The position numbers and the translations under genes are program-made. A DNA stretch of 64,000 nt from Cinclus cinclus. Its lineage: Eukaryota; Chordata; Aves; Passeriformes; Cinclidae. Below are positions 1 to 11,083 of the stretch, in pieces; the first letter of the stretch is position 1; every line of letters begins with the position of its first letter. The stretch spans positions 5,279,035 through 5,343,034 of the forward strand of contig NC_085071.1 in the NCBI RefSeq assembly GCF_963662255.1, in the 5' to 3' direction. The notes beneath the pieces are model-generated. The model worked only from the letters and a program-made list of their open reading frames with translations, ran no database searches and was not told where the DNA came from.

Positions 1-191
1 TGGCTAAATGGGATTCCTGATCCTCCAGGATCCTCACCCAGGCTCTGAGCTCCATCTCTGGTGCTTTAATCTTTAAAATTTGTGGGTGTAGGACAGGCTC
101 AGTCTGCCCAAATCCTGCCATCTCATGGATTTTCCACCTCCTGCATCCTCATCCTTGTTTTGTTTTTTTTTTTTTCGTTTTTTTTGTGCAG

Positions 192-3100
192 ACCACCCCT
201 GTGACAATGCAGGTGGGAGAGGGGCAGCAAGTCCAGATTGTGCAAGCCCAGCCCCAGGGCCAGAGCCAGCAGGCTCAGAGTGGCACAGGGCAAACCATGC
301 AAGTGATGCAGCAAATCATCACCAACACGGGAGAAATCCAGCAAATCCCGGTAAGATTCAGCCAGGAGGAAAAGTGGAAAAATCCCCCTGAGTAAATTTG
401 TGAGCATGAGGCTTGTTTCTGTTTGCTTTGTTAACTGGCAGAGGAAGTTTGGATTGAGTGGTGTGGTTCCTGCACTTAGGAAGACCAATCAAGTGTGACA
501 TGAAAGGGGAAATAAATCTTAATTCATTTAGTCCAGACTCATTGCCCACCCCAAACGCCTTCCCCTGAGTGAAATAATTTGGATTAGGAAGCAATGAATC
601 AAATACTTTCTGGCTAAACCTCAGTTCTTTGCCACAACCTGGTTTGAATAAAAGAGAATTCATTTCTTTTGCCTTTACTTGGTTGTGCCTGTGCAATCTG
701 AAATCATGGCCTGGCAGGCTGAGTGGGAAAGGTGCCATCTGGGAGTTATTAATAAACTTTGATGTTACAAGAAATATTTCTCCAAAATATTTGGAGCTGA
801 TTGGAGGAACGGCTTTGCAGAACCAGGAGATACCTCCTCACTTCTACATCAACCTTAAAAATGGGATTTTGGGTGCCCAACATAACCCAAACTTTCTGAA
901 ATGTGTCCTAAGTAAACACAGTAGTCAAAAATAAAAATCACATTAACTTAGAATCACAACAAAGCTGTGGCTTTTGGTTCCCAGCTGGAAAATATCACAC
1001 CTGTTAGAAAAAATTAAAATAAAAATCAGCCAGTTCTGTGTTCCAGAACCCAAAGGTCACCCAGGGCCAGACATTTCACTTGGATTGCAGTTTTTCTGTG
1101 AAATCAGAGCTTGCACACAGGTTTTGCCTTTCCAGCCTTGCTGAGCTCCCTCTGCTCGTGCTGTGCCAGAGCATCTTGGAAAGGGTTTGGATTGGGGGAG
1201 CTGCCAGATTTTCCAGATCTTTTCATCTTCTTGAGTCTTCAGCTGATTCCTGCTGCCTTGAGGTGTTGATCAGGAAGGAAGAAATTCCCAAATTGGCTTT
1301 TTTACTACAAGGAACCCTTTTTCTTCTCTGCATTTCCTTGACCATTTCTTTTGGTTTTTTCTTTCTTTCCCATTTCTTTTTTTTCCTTGTTCTTCTTTTT
1401 CCATTTCTTTTTTCTCTTCTTTTCCTTGTGAAAATCTCTCTGAGAGGCTTGTTCCTCAAAGAATTGTGGAAGGAGATCTCCAGTGGATCCTCAGCAAGAA
1501 AAGAAAAGCTCAGATTTGTCTCTAGGGAGTTCTGGAACTACAGAAAGGGGCTTGGACATCTCTTGGGAGAAACAATTCCTTAGAGAGGAGCTGTTCAGGG
1601 CCAAAACCTCCTGAAGAGAATCCAGGGGGATCCTTTGGGAAGTGATCCTGTGGTTTTGGAGGGCTTTTAGGGTCTGGTTTTGACCAAGAATTTGCTTTTT
1701 CCTCCCTTTTTCCTGAGATTGTGGAAGAACAGGGATCTGTGGCTGCTCCTCAGGAGCTGCCAGGGCCTGGGATGTGGAATCTTTTTGGGAATACCTGGGA
1801 ACTCTGACAGCTCCAAAACTGCAAACCAGCAGTGTGGGAGCAGTGTGGAATGGAATAATCCCAATTCCCAGCTCCCCATCCAGCACAGATCCTGTTTGGC
1901 TGCAACCAGGAGGATTCTTCTGTTGAAGAGCCACAGTTGGTGCTGAAGGAGCTTCCAGCAAGTGAAATAAAATAAAACTTGGAGAAGAATTTGGATTTGG
2001 CTCCACAAAATTCCAGTCCTTAATCCGTTCTGCTCTTCTTGCTTTGCTTTTCTTATTTTTTTTTCTCTTATTTCCTTTCACTTTTGGCATCTTCTGACAG
2101 CTCTGAGGGGGCTCAGCAGAGAATCTTGGATCACCCAAATAGAGCTGGAAACTCTCTCTTGAAACTGGAATTGCCTCTGGAGTGCTGGGAGCATCTTACT
2201 CCTGGTTTTCCACATGTTCCTGGTGCTGTGCATACTCCCTGATGCTCTTCATTCCAGAAATAAAGTGAATTTTATTTTTGAACAGAGAAAAACTGGGAGC
2301 AAACCCATCCATTAAGTGATAATTGTGAATTTTATGTTAAATTTTGTCTTACCCAGCCCTCATTTTGGGCAGATTCTTTGAAGTTTCCTCTCCTTGCTGC
2401 AAGAACTTTTCCCCAAATCTCTTCCACCATAATTTAATGATATAATTAAAACCTAATCCCCCAGCATGGAAAACTTGACCTCCCTGCAGATCTCAATGCA
2501 GAAATCAATTTTTTAATTAAAATTTTGTTGCTCAGGGGGAGTTCTATTTGCTCTTGAAATAATTGTGAAGCTTTCAGACACAAGTGGGGGAGTTGGTGGC
2601 TTTTGTGAAAATGCCAGGACCACGATCCAGGCACTTCTTTATCAGTCAGAAGTTTTTTAGAGTGTTCTGTGTGTTCTTTCCCCTTTTAAAAAGAAAAAAA
2701 CAAACCAAAACAAAACAAAAAAAAATTTCTTTGTTATAAAATTACCCTTAAAACTGTGAATCCCAATGTTGTAAAGTTCAATAAGAGAAGGAAAACCCAG
2801 CAGTGGTATCTGTAACATTTCTATTGCTCTCAGGTGTTTATTAACAGTTTTACCTGTTTTTTCTTCTTGTCCCACATTCCCAAGCATCCAACCTCCCAAA
2901 ATTTAGAGGATTTGGGGAATAAATTTGGGGTTGAATCTCTCACATGAAGCTGACACCTGAAAGCTGAGCCTCTGCCAGGTGTTGGCAGAGAGCTGCCTTC
3001 AAAGCTTCCAAAAATATCTTTGGGGTTTGCCATCTCTGCTGGCTTTATTTATGGGGAAAATTCCTGTTTATTCCTTTTTCTTTTTTTTTTTCCTTAATTT

Positions 3101-5366
3101 TTGACAGGATAGGATTGATGGGGGGTGTAGGATATGATTTGCTGCTGCCAGCTCATAAATGTGAAATGCTGCCTCAAAGGAATAAAACAATTCTCATAAC
3201 CAAAAATGCTCCCAAATCCCTAAAAAACCAAGCCATTAATAATGCTTTAGCTACTAACTGACCCCTCCCAGCTTGGAAAAAAAAGGAGGAATGTGATGCC
3301 TTAGGGATACCCAGGAGCTCTGTGCCCTGGGATTTTGCTTTTAGGCACCTTTTTGATGATTCCTGCTTGGGGAAACCTTTCAAAATTCCGTGAAGCTCCG
3401 GGAGGAAATCTCCGCCGTAACTCCAGTGATGGAATCGAGCAGGGAATTTTGGTGTGTGTTCAGGGTTCAGAGTGACCTGTTTCATTTTCTTTCCCTGCTC
3501 CCCTCCCTCCACCTGTCTCCAGGTGCAGTTGAATGCTGGCCAGCTGCAGTATATCCGCTTAGCCCAACCCGTGTCAGGCACCCAGGTAGTCCAGGGGCAG
3601 ATCCAGACGCTTGCAACCAATGCACAGCAGGTATGCACTCCACAGGGCTGCCTCCAAGGCTTCTTCCCCGAATTCCAGGGGGGTTTCGACCACCTCTTGG
3701 GTTAGGATTCCTACTTTTCTTTTCTTCCTGTTTGTCAGAGTTTATTTTAAAAAAAAAAAAAAAATGAAGGAGAGTAGCAGAAACCTCCTTTAGGTGTCTG
3801 TGAGAGGTGCATGCACAGCTTGTGTGTGTGTGTGTGTGGCTCTGGGTGAAGCTCCTGCTGCTTCTCAGCTGCTTGCAGGTAACATTTTGGGCTCATCAAC
3901 CTTTTTCTTTTCCTTCTCCTTCTTGTTTGGGTGAGGGAGGAGCCGTGCACCGAAGACAGAACGTCGCCTTGAGGCTGAGGGATCCTTCTCTGCCTTCCTG
4001 CTGGCCTGGAGGCCACCTTCTTGTCGGGGGAGGCAGAGAGGATGTGGTTTTGGGGTCTGGAAGGACCTGGTTTGGTCTGGAAGGACCTGTTTTTGGGGTC
4101 TGTTTTTGGGGTCTGGAAGGACCTGCTCTTGGGGTCTGGAAGGACCTGGTTTGGTCTGGAAGGACCTGTTTTTGGGGTCTGTTTTTGGGGTCTGGAAGGA
4201 CCTGCTCTTGGGGTCTGGAAGGACCTGGTTTGGTCTGGAAGGACCTGTTTTTGGGGTCTGTTTTTGGGGTCTGGAAGGACCTGCTCTTGGGGTCTGGAAG
4301 GACCTGCTCTTGGGGTCTGGAAGGACCTGTTTTGGGGGTGTGTTCTTGGGATCTGGAAGGACCTGCTCTTGGGGTCTGGAAGGACCTGTTTTTGGGGTCT
4401 GTTTTTGGGGTCTGGAAGGACCTGCTCTTGGGGTCTGGAAGGACCTGTTTTGGGGATCTGTTTTTGGGGTCTGGAAGGACCTGCTCTTGGGGTCTGGAAG
4501 GTGGTGTTTGTTCTGAAGGTGTCCGTGGCTGCCGTTCATCTCGCGATTTGGGGTGCTGGAAAATGAAAAAAATCTCTCCCCAGGCAGCATTAGGATGGTG
4601 GGGAGGGGCTGTGACCCTCTGGGAAGGGCTGGCAGTGATCAGCTGCTTTTATCTCTGTAGATAACACAGACAGAGGTGCAGCAGGGGCAGCAGCAGTTCA
4701 GCCAGTTCACAGATGGCCAGGTAAGAGCTGTGGGTCACAAGGGGCACAGGGACCGTCCTAAACCTGCATTTTTTTTCTTATAAAGCAGGATAAGGGGAAT
4801 GTTGGGCCAGTCTAAATTCAGGTGGATTCTTAATGTTCTGCTGCTTTTGCTCTGAATTAATCCAGTGCCCGGCACTAAATCCTGAGCAATTGAGGAATAA
4901 AAGTTTTAACATCTGGATGTTCCATAAGTAGCATAAATCGTGGAATGGTTTGGTTTGGAGACACCTTAAAGCTCATCCACTTCCAACCATGTGAGGGACA
5001 CCTTCCACTATCCCAGGATGCTCCAATCCTGGCCTGGGACACTTCCCAGGGATCCAGGAGCAGCCACAGCTTCTCTGGGAAACCACAGAGCCCTGATGTG
5101 AGCCTGGGAATCAGGAATTCCCAGAAAGACTTTGGTGGGAATTGGCAGCAGCTGATGGTGGGTTTGGGGTTTTGGGACCGAATCTGGGGGGTTCTGGGTG
5201 TGCTGAGCACTGACAGAGGTTCCTTTGTGCCATTGTGTGTCTGCAGCAGCTGTACCAGATCCAGCAGGTGACAATGCCCGCGGGCCAGGACATCGCCCAG
5301 CCCATGTTCATCCAGTCCAGCAACCAGAGCTCGGACACCCAGGCCACACAGGTGACAGGGGACTGA
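192..5366 (+). CDS. NFYC: NFYC, nuclear transcription factor Y subunit gamma (3' part)
   Basis: NF-YC pairs with NF-YB through a histone fold and, with NF-YA, binds CCAAT boxes in promoters in the nucleus. Four coding exons are visible: 192-350, 3523-3630, 4661-4720 and 5247-5366, all phase 0, with clean AG/GT borders and a TGA stop at 5364-5366. They give 148 residues of the Gln-rich transactivation tail, starting [20 protein letters not shown], passing through [20 protein letters not shown], and ending QATQVTGD. This matches the vertebrate NFYC C-terminus almost residue for residue. The histone-fold exons lie left of the window. The introns hold a 23-bp minisatellite (4031-4500) and a CR1 fragment. 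The next gene, KCNQ4, is on the same strand, as in human. Confidence 0.97.
351..3522 (+). other. NFYC intron, no further gene seen
   Basis: This is a 3.2 kb intron between two NFYC coding exons. It is AT-richer than the rest of the window and has A- and T-rich stretches near 1330-1440 and 2690-2730. I see no conserved coding exon or recognisable mobile element. The open frames here have no family resemblance. Confidence 0.8.
4031..4502. repeat. 23-bp-class minisatellite in NFYC intron
   Basis: Tandem copies of a unit built around GGTCTGGAAGGACCTG, alternating with TTTTTGGGGTCTG or CTCTTGGGGTCTG segments. Copies are well preserved and occur as short and long variants. The array ends about 160 bp before the exon at 4661. 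It creates overlapping open frames on both strands that are not genes. Confidence 0.95.
4936..5110 (-). mobile_element. CR1 LINE 3' fragment, old
   Basis: The plus-strand text carries the typical avian CR1 tail signature in reverse orientation: TGGAATGGTTTGGTTTGGAG, then ACCTTAAAGCTCATC, GGGACACCTTCCACTA and CACAGCTTCTCTGGGAAAC. The element is 5'-truncated and diverged, and sits in the last NFYC intron. Assignment rests on recalled CR1 sequence. Confidence 0.75.
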
Positions 5367-6110
5367 GCAGGGACCTGGTGACCCGTCCCCAAATCCCAGC
5401 CCGGGCACCTCTGCCAGCCCCAGCTGGGCCGAGGAGCACAGCTGGGAGTGAGCCTGCAGCAGGCTCTGCCATCTCCACCTCGCTCTGCTGGCTATGGGAA
5501 TATCCTGAATATCCAGAATATCCAGCAGACTCTGCCAAGAATGCAATATTTTTATTTTCCAAACCGATCTTTGTGTATCCAGCTGCTTTTCCAAACCCTG
5601 AGAGAAGCGATCCGAAGGGATTTGGAGCATCTCATTGAACAAATGTGAGAAATGTTTTTATTTCTAGGAAAATCCTGAGGGTACTGCTCCTGTCAGAGCT
5701 CTATTCCTGCTGTTCTGTTTGTATTTTTTTTTTTTTTCTGGATAGAGCTAGGTTTGGTCCTCCCATCTCAGTGGGTTTTAGGGATTTTTTTTTTTGGGGG
5801 GGAAGAGTGTGTGTGGTTTAGATTTTTCCCTCCTGCCTCCTTTTTTTGGAGCATTTGCTGTATGCAGGGAATAGGAGGAGGAGGAATTGAAGTGAAACAA
5901 AATAAATAAAAACATTCCTTGTATTATGATTGTATTTTCTAAAGGCAAAAAAAAAAAAAATCCTTGAATTTGGCTCCTGGATTCCAGAAAAACTGATGGA
6001 ATCTGGACAAAACCCCATTCCTGCTGTTACCTGTTGTCCTGGCTTTGGTCCATGCATGTAATATAAGCTTCATAAAAGGAAATAAATTTGCTTTTGTCAG
6101 ATCCTGTGTG
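5367..6110 (+). other. NFYC: NFYC 3' UTR
   Basis: Sequence after the NFYC stop, AT-rich with T and G homopolymer runs. It contains overlapping AATAAA motifs at 5901-5910 and a distal AATAAA at 6081-6086. The distal one is followed by a GT-rich run from about 6114, so cleavage is most likely near 6100. The proximal pair may give a shorter isoform. Confidence 0.7.
6081..6086 (+). terminator. NFYC: NFYC distal polyadenylation signal AATAAA
   Basis: A canonical AATAAA about 715 bp after the NFYC stop, with a [12 protein letters not shown] downstream element beginning near 6114. Confidence 0.7.
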
Positions 6111-6407
6111 TGTGCTGTCCCATGAGATCCAGGGCCAGGAACAGCCTGAATCCCTGGAAATGTCACACCTGGAGCAGGGGAATCTGCCATAGGATCCCTG
6201 GACAAGGGGTTGGCTGAGAGCTCAGGTGGTGTGAGAGGTTTTGGGGTAAATATGTGAAATTTAACACAAAAAGAACCCCCCTCCCCAGTGTTCCAACAGA
6301 GCTCGGAGATTTTGGGCAACTCAAAATCTCGCCAAGTTTTGGGAGGAGGGACAGGAAGTCCTTCCGAGGTCTTTTGGGGTCTTCCTCCCAGTCAGGTGGA
6401 ATTTCTG

Positions 6408-6606
6408 CCCTCAGAATCATCAAGGTTGGAAAATCCTTCCAAGGTCATGGAGTCCAAGCTGTGCCCGACCCCCTCCTTGTCACCAGTGCCACATCCAGGT
6501 GTTCCCTGGGCACCTCCAAACCTCCCTGGGCAGTTCCTTCCCATGCAGAATTCCTCCTGAGCCTCCCTCCCCTGGCACAGCTTGAGGCCATTCCCTGGGA
6601 GCACAT
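6408..6606 (-). mobile_element. CR1 LINE 3' fragment
   Basis: In reverse orientation this reads as a CR1 tail: AGAATCATCAAGGTTGGAAAA, AAGGTCATGGAGTCCAAGC, AGTGCCACATCCAGGTGTTC, CACCTCCAAACCTCCCTGGG, then TGGCACAGCTTGAGGCCATT. The order of blocks matches the avian CR1 3' region. It lies just downstream of NFYC. Confidence 0.8.
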
Positions 6607-6689
6607 CCCAAATCCCACCTGGCTCCAACCTCATCCCCCTCCCTCGTCCTTCACCTGTGGCACGTTCCGGGCAGGGACTTGAGTGACAG

Positions 6690-7226
6690 CATGTCCCTTG
6701 TCCTGGAACAGGTACCCCCTTACCTGGCACAGGTGCCCCCTTGTGCCAGAGGTGTCCCCCTTTACCTGACTGTGTCCCCTTATCCCAGCTGTATCCCTTG
6801 CCATGACAATGTCCCCTTTACCTGGCTCAGGTGTCCCTTTACCTGGCACAGGTGTTCCTTTTCCTGGCACAGGTGTTCCTTTACCTGGCACAGGTATCCC
6901 CTTTACCTGGCTCAGGTGTCCCCTTTTCCTGGCTCAAGTGTCCCTTTACCTGGCACAGGTGTTCCTTTACCTGGCACAGGTGTTCCTTTACCTGGCACAG
7001 GTATACCTTTACCTGGCACAGGTATCCCTTTCACCTGGCTCAGGTGTCCCCTTTACCTGGCACAGGTATCCCTTTTACCTGGCACAGGTGTTCCTTTACC
7101 TGGCACAGTTATCCCCTTTACCTGGCTCAGGTGTCCCTTTACCTGGCACAGGTGTCCCCTTTTCCTGGCTCAAGTGTCCCTTTACCTGGCTCAGGTGTTC
7201 CTTTACCTGGCACAGGTGTCCCGGTC
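6690..7226. repeat. 21- to 23-bp minisatellite downstream of NFYC
   Basis: About twenty copies of a unit of the form CCTTTACCTGGCACAGGTGT, with CTCAGG/CACAGG and TCC/TTC variants. Copies differ in length by 1-2 bp, so open frames run through it in all three phases. It is not coding. Confidence 0.95.
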
Positions 7227-7469
7227 CCTCCTCGCTTTGTAACTCCATGGATTTTTCCGATTCCCGAAGTTTTCCCGATTCCGCGATTGCTGGGAGCAGC
7301 GGCAGGGAGGGAGCGGGCGGGGCCGGGACGTGCCAGGCTGGAGCAGCATCTGCCGGGCTGGGAAAAGATGGAATTGGGACCGGGAAAAGGATATTTCGGG
7401 AATGCTCGAGAGTGGGATCGGCCACGAGAGGGCTCCCGTGGGAAGGGCTGGAGCGGGATGGGACGGGAG

Positions 7470-7650
7470 AGATGGGAATAGGAGAGGTGGGAATAGAGGT
7501 GGGAATAGGAGAGGTGGGAATAGGAGAGGTGGGAATAGGAGAGGTGGGAATAGGAGAGGTGGGAATAGGAGAGATGGGAATAGGAGAGGTGGGAATAGAG
7601 GTGGGAATAGGAGAGGTGGGAATAGAGGTGGGAATAGGAGAGGTGGGAAA
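7470..7650. repeat. 15-bp minisatellite GGGAATAGGAGAGGT
   Basis: Tandem copies of GGGAATAGGAGAGGT, with some 9-bp shortened copies (GGGAATAGAGGT forms). The tract is a purine-only strand of about 180 bp. Confidence 0.95.
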
Positions 7651-7724
7651 ACCGGAACGGGACAGCCGGGACGGGACAGGAGAGACGGGACAGACGGGAT
7701 GGGACAGGTGGGATGGGGGCTCGG

Positions 7725-7970
7725 AGGTGCCTTCCCTGGGACTGGGGGCTCAGAGATCCCTTTCCCTGGAATTGGGGGGTTCAGAAATCCCTTTCCCTGG
7801 AATTGTGAGCTGAGAAATCCCTTCTCCTGGATTTGGGGGCTCAAAAACCCCTCTTCCTAAAATTGTAAGCTTGGAAGTCTCTTTCTCTGGATTTGGGAGC
7901 CCGGAGGTCCCTTTCCCTGGATTTGGGGGCTCAGAGATCCCTTTCCCTGGATTTGGGGGCCCGGAGCCCC
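7725..7970. repeat. Degenerate ~30-bp tandem repeat
   Basis: Repeated blocks of CCCTTTCCCTGGATTTGGGG followed by CTCAGAGAT-like text, roughly eight diverged copies. It follows the 15-bp array after a short gap. Confidence 0.85.
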
Positions 7971-9170
7971 ATCCCTCTCTTCCCACGCTGCCGCAGGAAG
8001 AGCTGGAGCGGGATAGGAGAACCGGGATGCGGATTTGGATCTCCGACCCCAACAGCTGATCCCACCCGGCGGGGGCTGCCCGGAGGAGATGAATGACCTC
8101 CTGTGCCCCCCCCCCAGACACCTCTGGAAAAGCATCCCTTGGGTTTGGAGAGCTGGGAATCCGCTGGTGAGGATGGAATGAAGAGCAGGACAGAGGAGCT
8201 GGCGCTGCTCGCCGTTATCAGCCCCCGGCAGCCAGCGAGGCTCTGCTGAGCAAAAGCTCTTTACCCGCAGCATCGGGTTTGTGGAAATAGGTTAAATTTG
8301 AATGGGAATAAATCGCTCAAATGACAGAAAATGGGAGGGTGATGCTGCTCCCGAATGGAGTTTCCAGCTGTTGCATGAGGTGAATGAAATTTCATTAATA
8401 TTAAATAAACTCTGTTGAGTTCCGAAGAATCAGAGGGGCTGGGGATGGTCGGGCTGATTATTTCAGTTCCTGATTGTGTCGAAAGGGGCACGAGAAGTGT
8501 GGTCGTCTTCAATAAAAACCTTCTCAATCAGATGCACAAAAATAGGGTTTGTTGAAGGCATAGAAACTTCAGAACGGAATCTTCTCCTCATCGGATCTGA
8601 GTAATAATCATGGATGTGAGAGTGTGTGTTTAATTAACCTCATTAGCATATACAAGAGGCGGATTTTAATACCTAAATAAATCGTAATCGGGGAAAAAGT
8701 TATTTTTTATTTAGGTGATGAGAAGTAAAGCTTTGCCTGCCCTCCCCGAGGAGACTGGGACAGGATGGGTGCTTTGGGGACATCAGAGACTGGAACACCG
8801 GGCAGTGACAGGAGCCAGACTTTCCCTGCAAGGACTCACGGCCTCCTTTGATCTGCGAGGGGACCGCGGTGACAAACTGGGTGGCGTGGGATGACACAGA
8901 GGCGAACACGCGTCCCTCGAGAGGCTGGACGAGCGGTGACACTCGCGGGAGGGACATCGCTCCTTCTGTGTGTGACCAGTCTGCAGTGCCACCAATCTAC
9001 AGGGCGAGTGCGACAGGAGCAGAGCTGGTCACACCTCCAGAGACCCGGGATGAAGCTGAGGAGGAGGAGGAGGAGCGGTTCGAGATCCCGCTTTTCCTTC
9101 GGGGTGATGAGCTCAGCAGCGGCCTCTGGCACTGGGACAGTGCCACGCTCGGTTTGCTGTGAGCTTGGCT
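7971..9170. other. Intergenic sequence without recognised gene
   Basis: Unique sequence between two minisatellite zones. The segment from about 8280 to 8720 is AT-rich (TTAATATTAAATAAAC, TTAATTAACCTCATTAGCAT) and stands out against the GC-rich surroundings, so it could be a conserved non-coding element. No coding exon is supported. Confidence 0.6.
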
Positions 9171-9180
9171 GCTGACAGCT

Positions 9181-9790
9181 GTCCCTTCCCCAGGGCTATT
9201 GTCCCTTCCCCAGGGTTATTGTCCCTTCCCCAGGGCTATTGTCCCTTCCCCAGGGTTATTGTCCCTTCCCCAGGGCTGTTGTCCCTTCCCCAGAGTTGTT
9301 GTCCCTTCCCCAGGGTTGTTGTCCCTTCCCCAGGGCTATTGTCCCTTCCCCAGGGTTATTGTCCCTTCCCCAGGGCTGTTGTCCCTTCCCCAGAGTTGTT
9401 GTCCCTTCCCCAGGGTTGTTGTCCCTTCCCCAGGGCTGTTGTCCCTTCCCCAGGGCTATTGTCCCTTCCCCAGAGTTGTTGTCCCTTCCCCAGGGCTGTT
9501 GTCCCTTCCCCAGGGCTATTGTTCCTTCCCCAGGGTTGTTGTCCCTTCCCCAGGGTTGTTGTCCCTTCCCCAGGGTTGTTGTCCCTTCCCCAGGGCTGTT
9601 GTTCCTTCCCCAGGGTTGTTGTCCCTTCCCCAGGGTTGTTGTCCCTTCCCCAGGGCTGTTGTTCCTTCCCCAGGGTTGTTGTCCCTTCCCCAGGGTTGTT
9701 GTCCCTTCCCCAGGGCTGTTGTCCCTTCTCCAGAGTTGTTGTCCCTTCCCCAGAGTTGTTGTCCCTTCCCCAGGGTTGTTGTCCCTTCCG
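9181..9790. repeat. 20-bp minisatellite, about 30 copies
   Basis: The unit GTCCCTTCCCCAGGGTTGTT is exactly 20 bp and stays in register for about 610 bp. Substitutions occur at a few positions (GGGCTATT, GAGTTGTT, GTTCC), so copies form higher-order patterns. The unit has no stop in several frames, which gives long spurious open frames. Confidence 0.97.
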
Positions 9791-10248
9791 GGGCTGCCAC
9801 CTCCGGCCCCCTTTTCCAAGGAAAGCTCACTGCGGTGAAGGTCAAGCTGCCGCTGTGGGTCCAGGATCCCAGAGGGACACTGGAATAGGGACAGGAGCTC
9901 CTGGAGACAGTTGGCCAAACTCAAGAGCCCACTTTCCAGATGTCATCTTTGCGCCACCGAAGTCCCCATCCCTCGGGAATCAGCTCCGGCTCTTCTCCGC
10001 TCTGCTCTATCTCCGCAGGACCTTGCACTGTTGGAGAGGTTTGGCTGGGAATTGTCCCGGCGCTGGGAGCTCTCGGCATCCTCATCCATCCTTCCTTCCT
10101 CTCCTCCGGAGCTGGAGAGAGGAACCGAGCCGCTGCCTCGTCCGGCTGCAGAGCGGGGCCGCTCCCTGCTCCTCCCGGGCTGTGCCCGAGCTCCGGCCGG
10201 TGCTGCTGGAGTCATTCCCAGCTCGGGGACAGCGAGCGCGGGGACCGG

Positions 10249-11083
10249 GCTGTGGGGTGGCTGTGGGGTGGCTGTGGGGTGGCTGTGGGGCGGCTGTGGG
10301 GAGGCTGTGGGGTGGCTGTGGGGTGGCTGTGGGGTGGCTGTGGGGTGGCTGTGGGGTGGCTCTGGGGTGGCTGTGGGGTGGCTGTGGGGTGGCTCTGGGG
10401 TGGCTGTGGGGCGGCTGTGGGGAGGCTGTGGGGTGGCTGTGGGGTGGCTGTGGGGTGGCTGTGGGGTGGCTGTGGGGTGGCTCTGGGGTGGCTGTGGGGC
10501 GGCTGTGGGGCGGCTCTGGGGTGGCTGTGGGGTGGCTGTGGGGCGGCTCTGGGGTGGCTGTGGGGTGGCTCTGGGGTGGCTGTGGGGTGGCTGTGGGGCG
10601 GCTGTGGGGTGGCTCTGGGGTGGCTGTGGGGCGGCTGTGGGGTGGCTGTGGGGCGGCTGTGGGGTGGCTGTGGGGTGGCTCTGGGGTGGCTGTGGGGCGG
10701 CTGTGGGGTGGCTGTGGGGTGGCTGTGGGGCGGCTGTGGGGTGGCTCTGGGGTGGCTGTGGGGTGGCTGTGGGGCGGCTGTGGGGCGGCTCTGGGGTGGC
10801 TGTGGGGTGGCTGTGGGGCGGCTCTGGGGTGGCTCTGGGGTGGCTGTGGGGTGGCTCTGGGGTGGCTGTGGGGCGGCTCTGGGGTGGCTCTGGGGTGGCT
10901 GTGGGGTGACTGTGGGGTGGCTCTGGGGTGGCTCTGGGGTGGCTCTGGGGTGGCTGTGGGGTGGCTGTGGGGTGGCTCTGGGGTGGCTGTGGGGCGGCTG
11001 TGGGGTGGCTGTGGGGCGGCTCTGGGGCGGCTGTGGGGTGGCTGTGGGGTGGCTGTGGGGTGGCTCTGGGGTGGCTGTGGGGC
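10249..11083. repeat. G-rich 11-bp minisatellite, about 75 copies
   Basis: The unit GGCTGTGGGGT is repeated without a gap for about 835 bp, with GGCTCTGGGGT and GGCTGTGGGGC variants. Each unit has a GGGG run, so the plus strand is a continuous series of G4-N7 blocks and is predicted to form G-quadruplexes. Because 11 is not a multiple of 3 and the unit lacks stops, all three frames stay open. Confidence 0.97.

Noticed and set aside
4021..4566. 181- to 285-aa open frames in NFYC intron
   Set aside because: They are translations of the 23-bp minisatellite between two well-supported NFYC exons.
6803..7844. 336-aa plus-strand and 213-aa minus-strand open frames
   Set aside because: They span the 21-bp, 15-bp and 30-bp repeats; composition follows the repeat units, not a protein.
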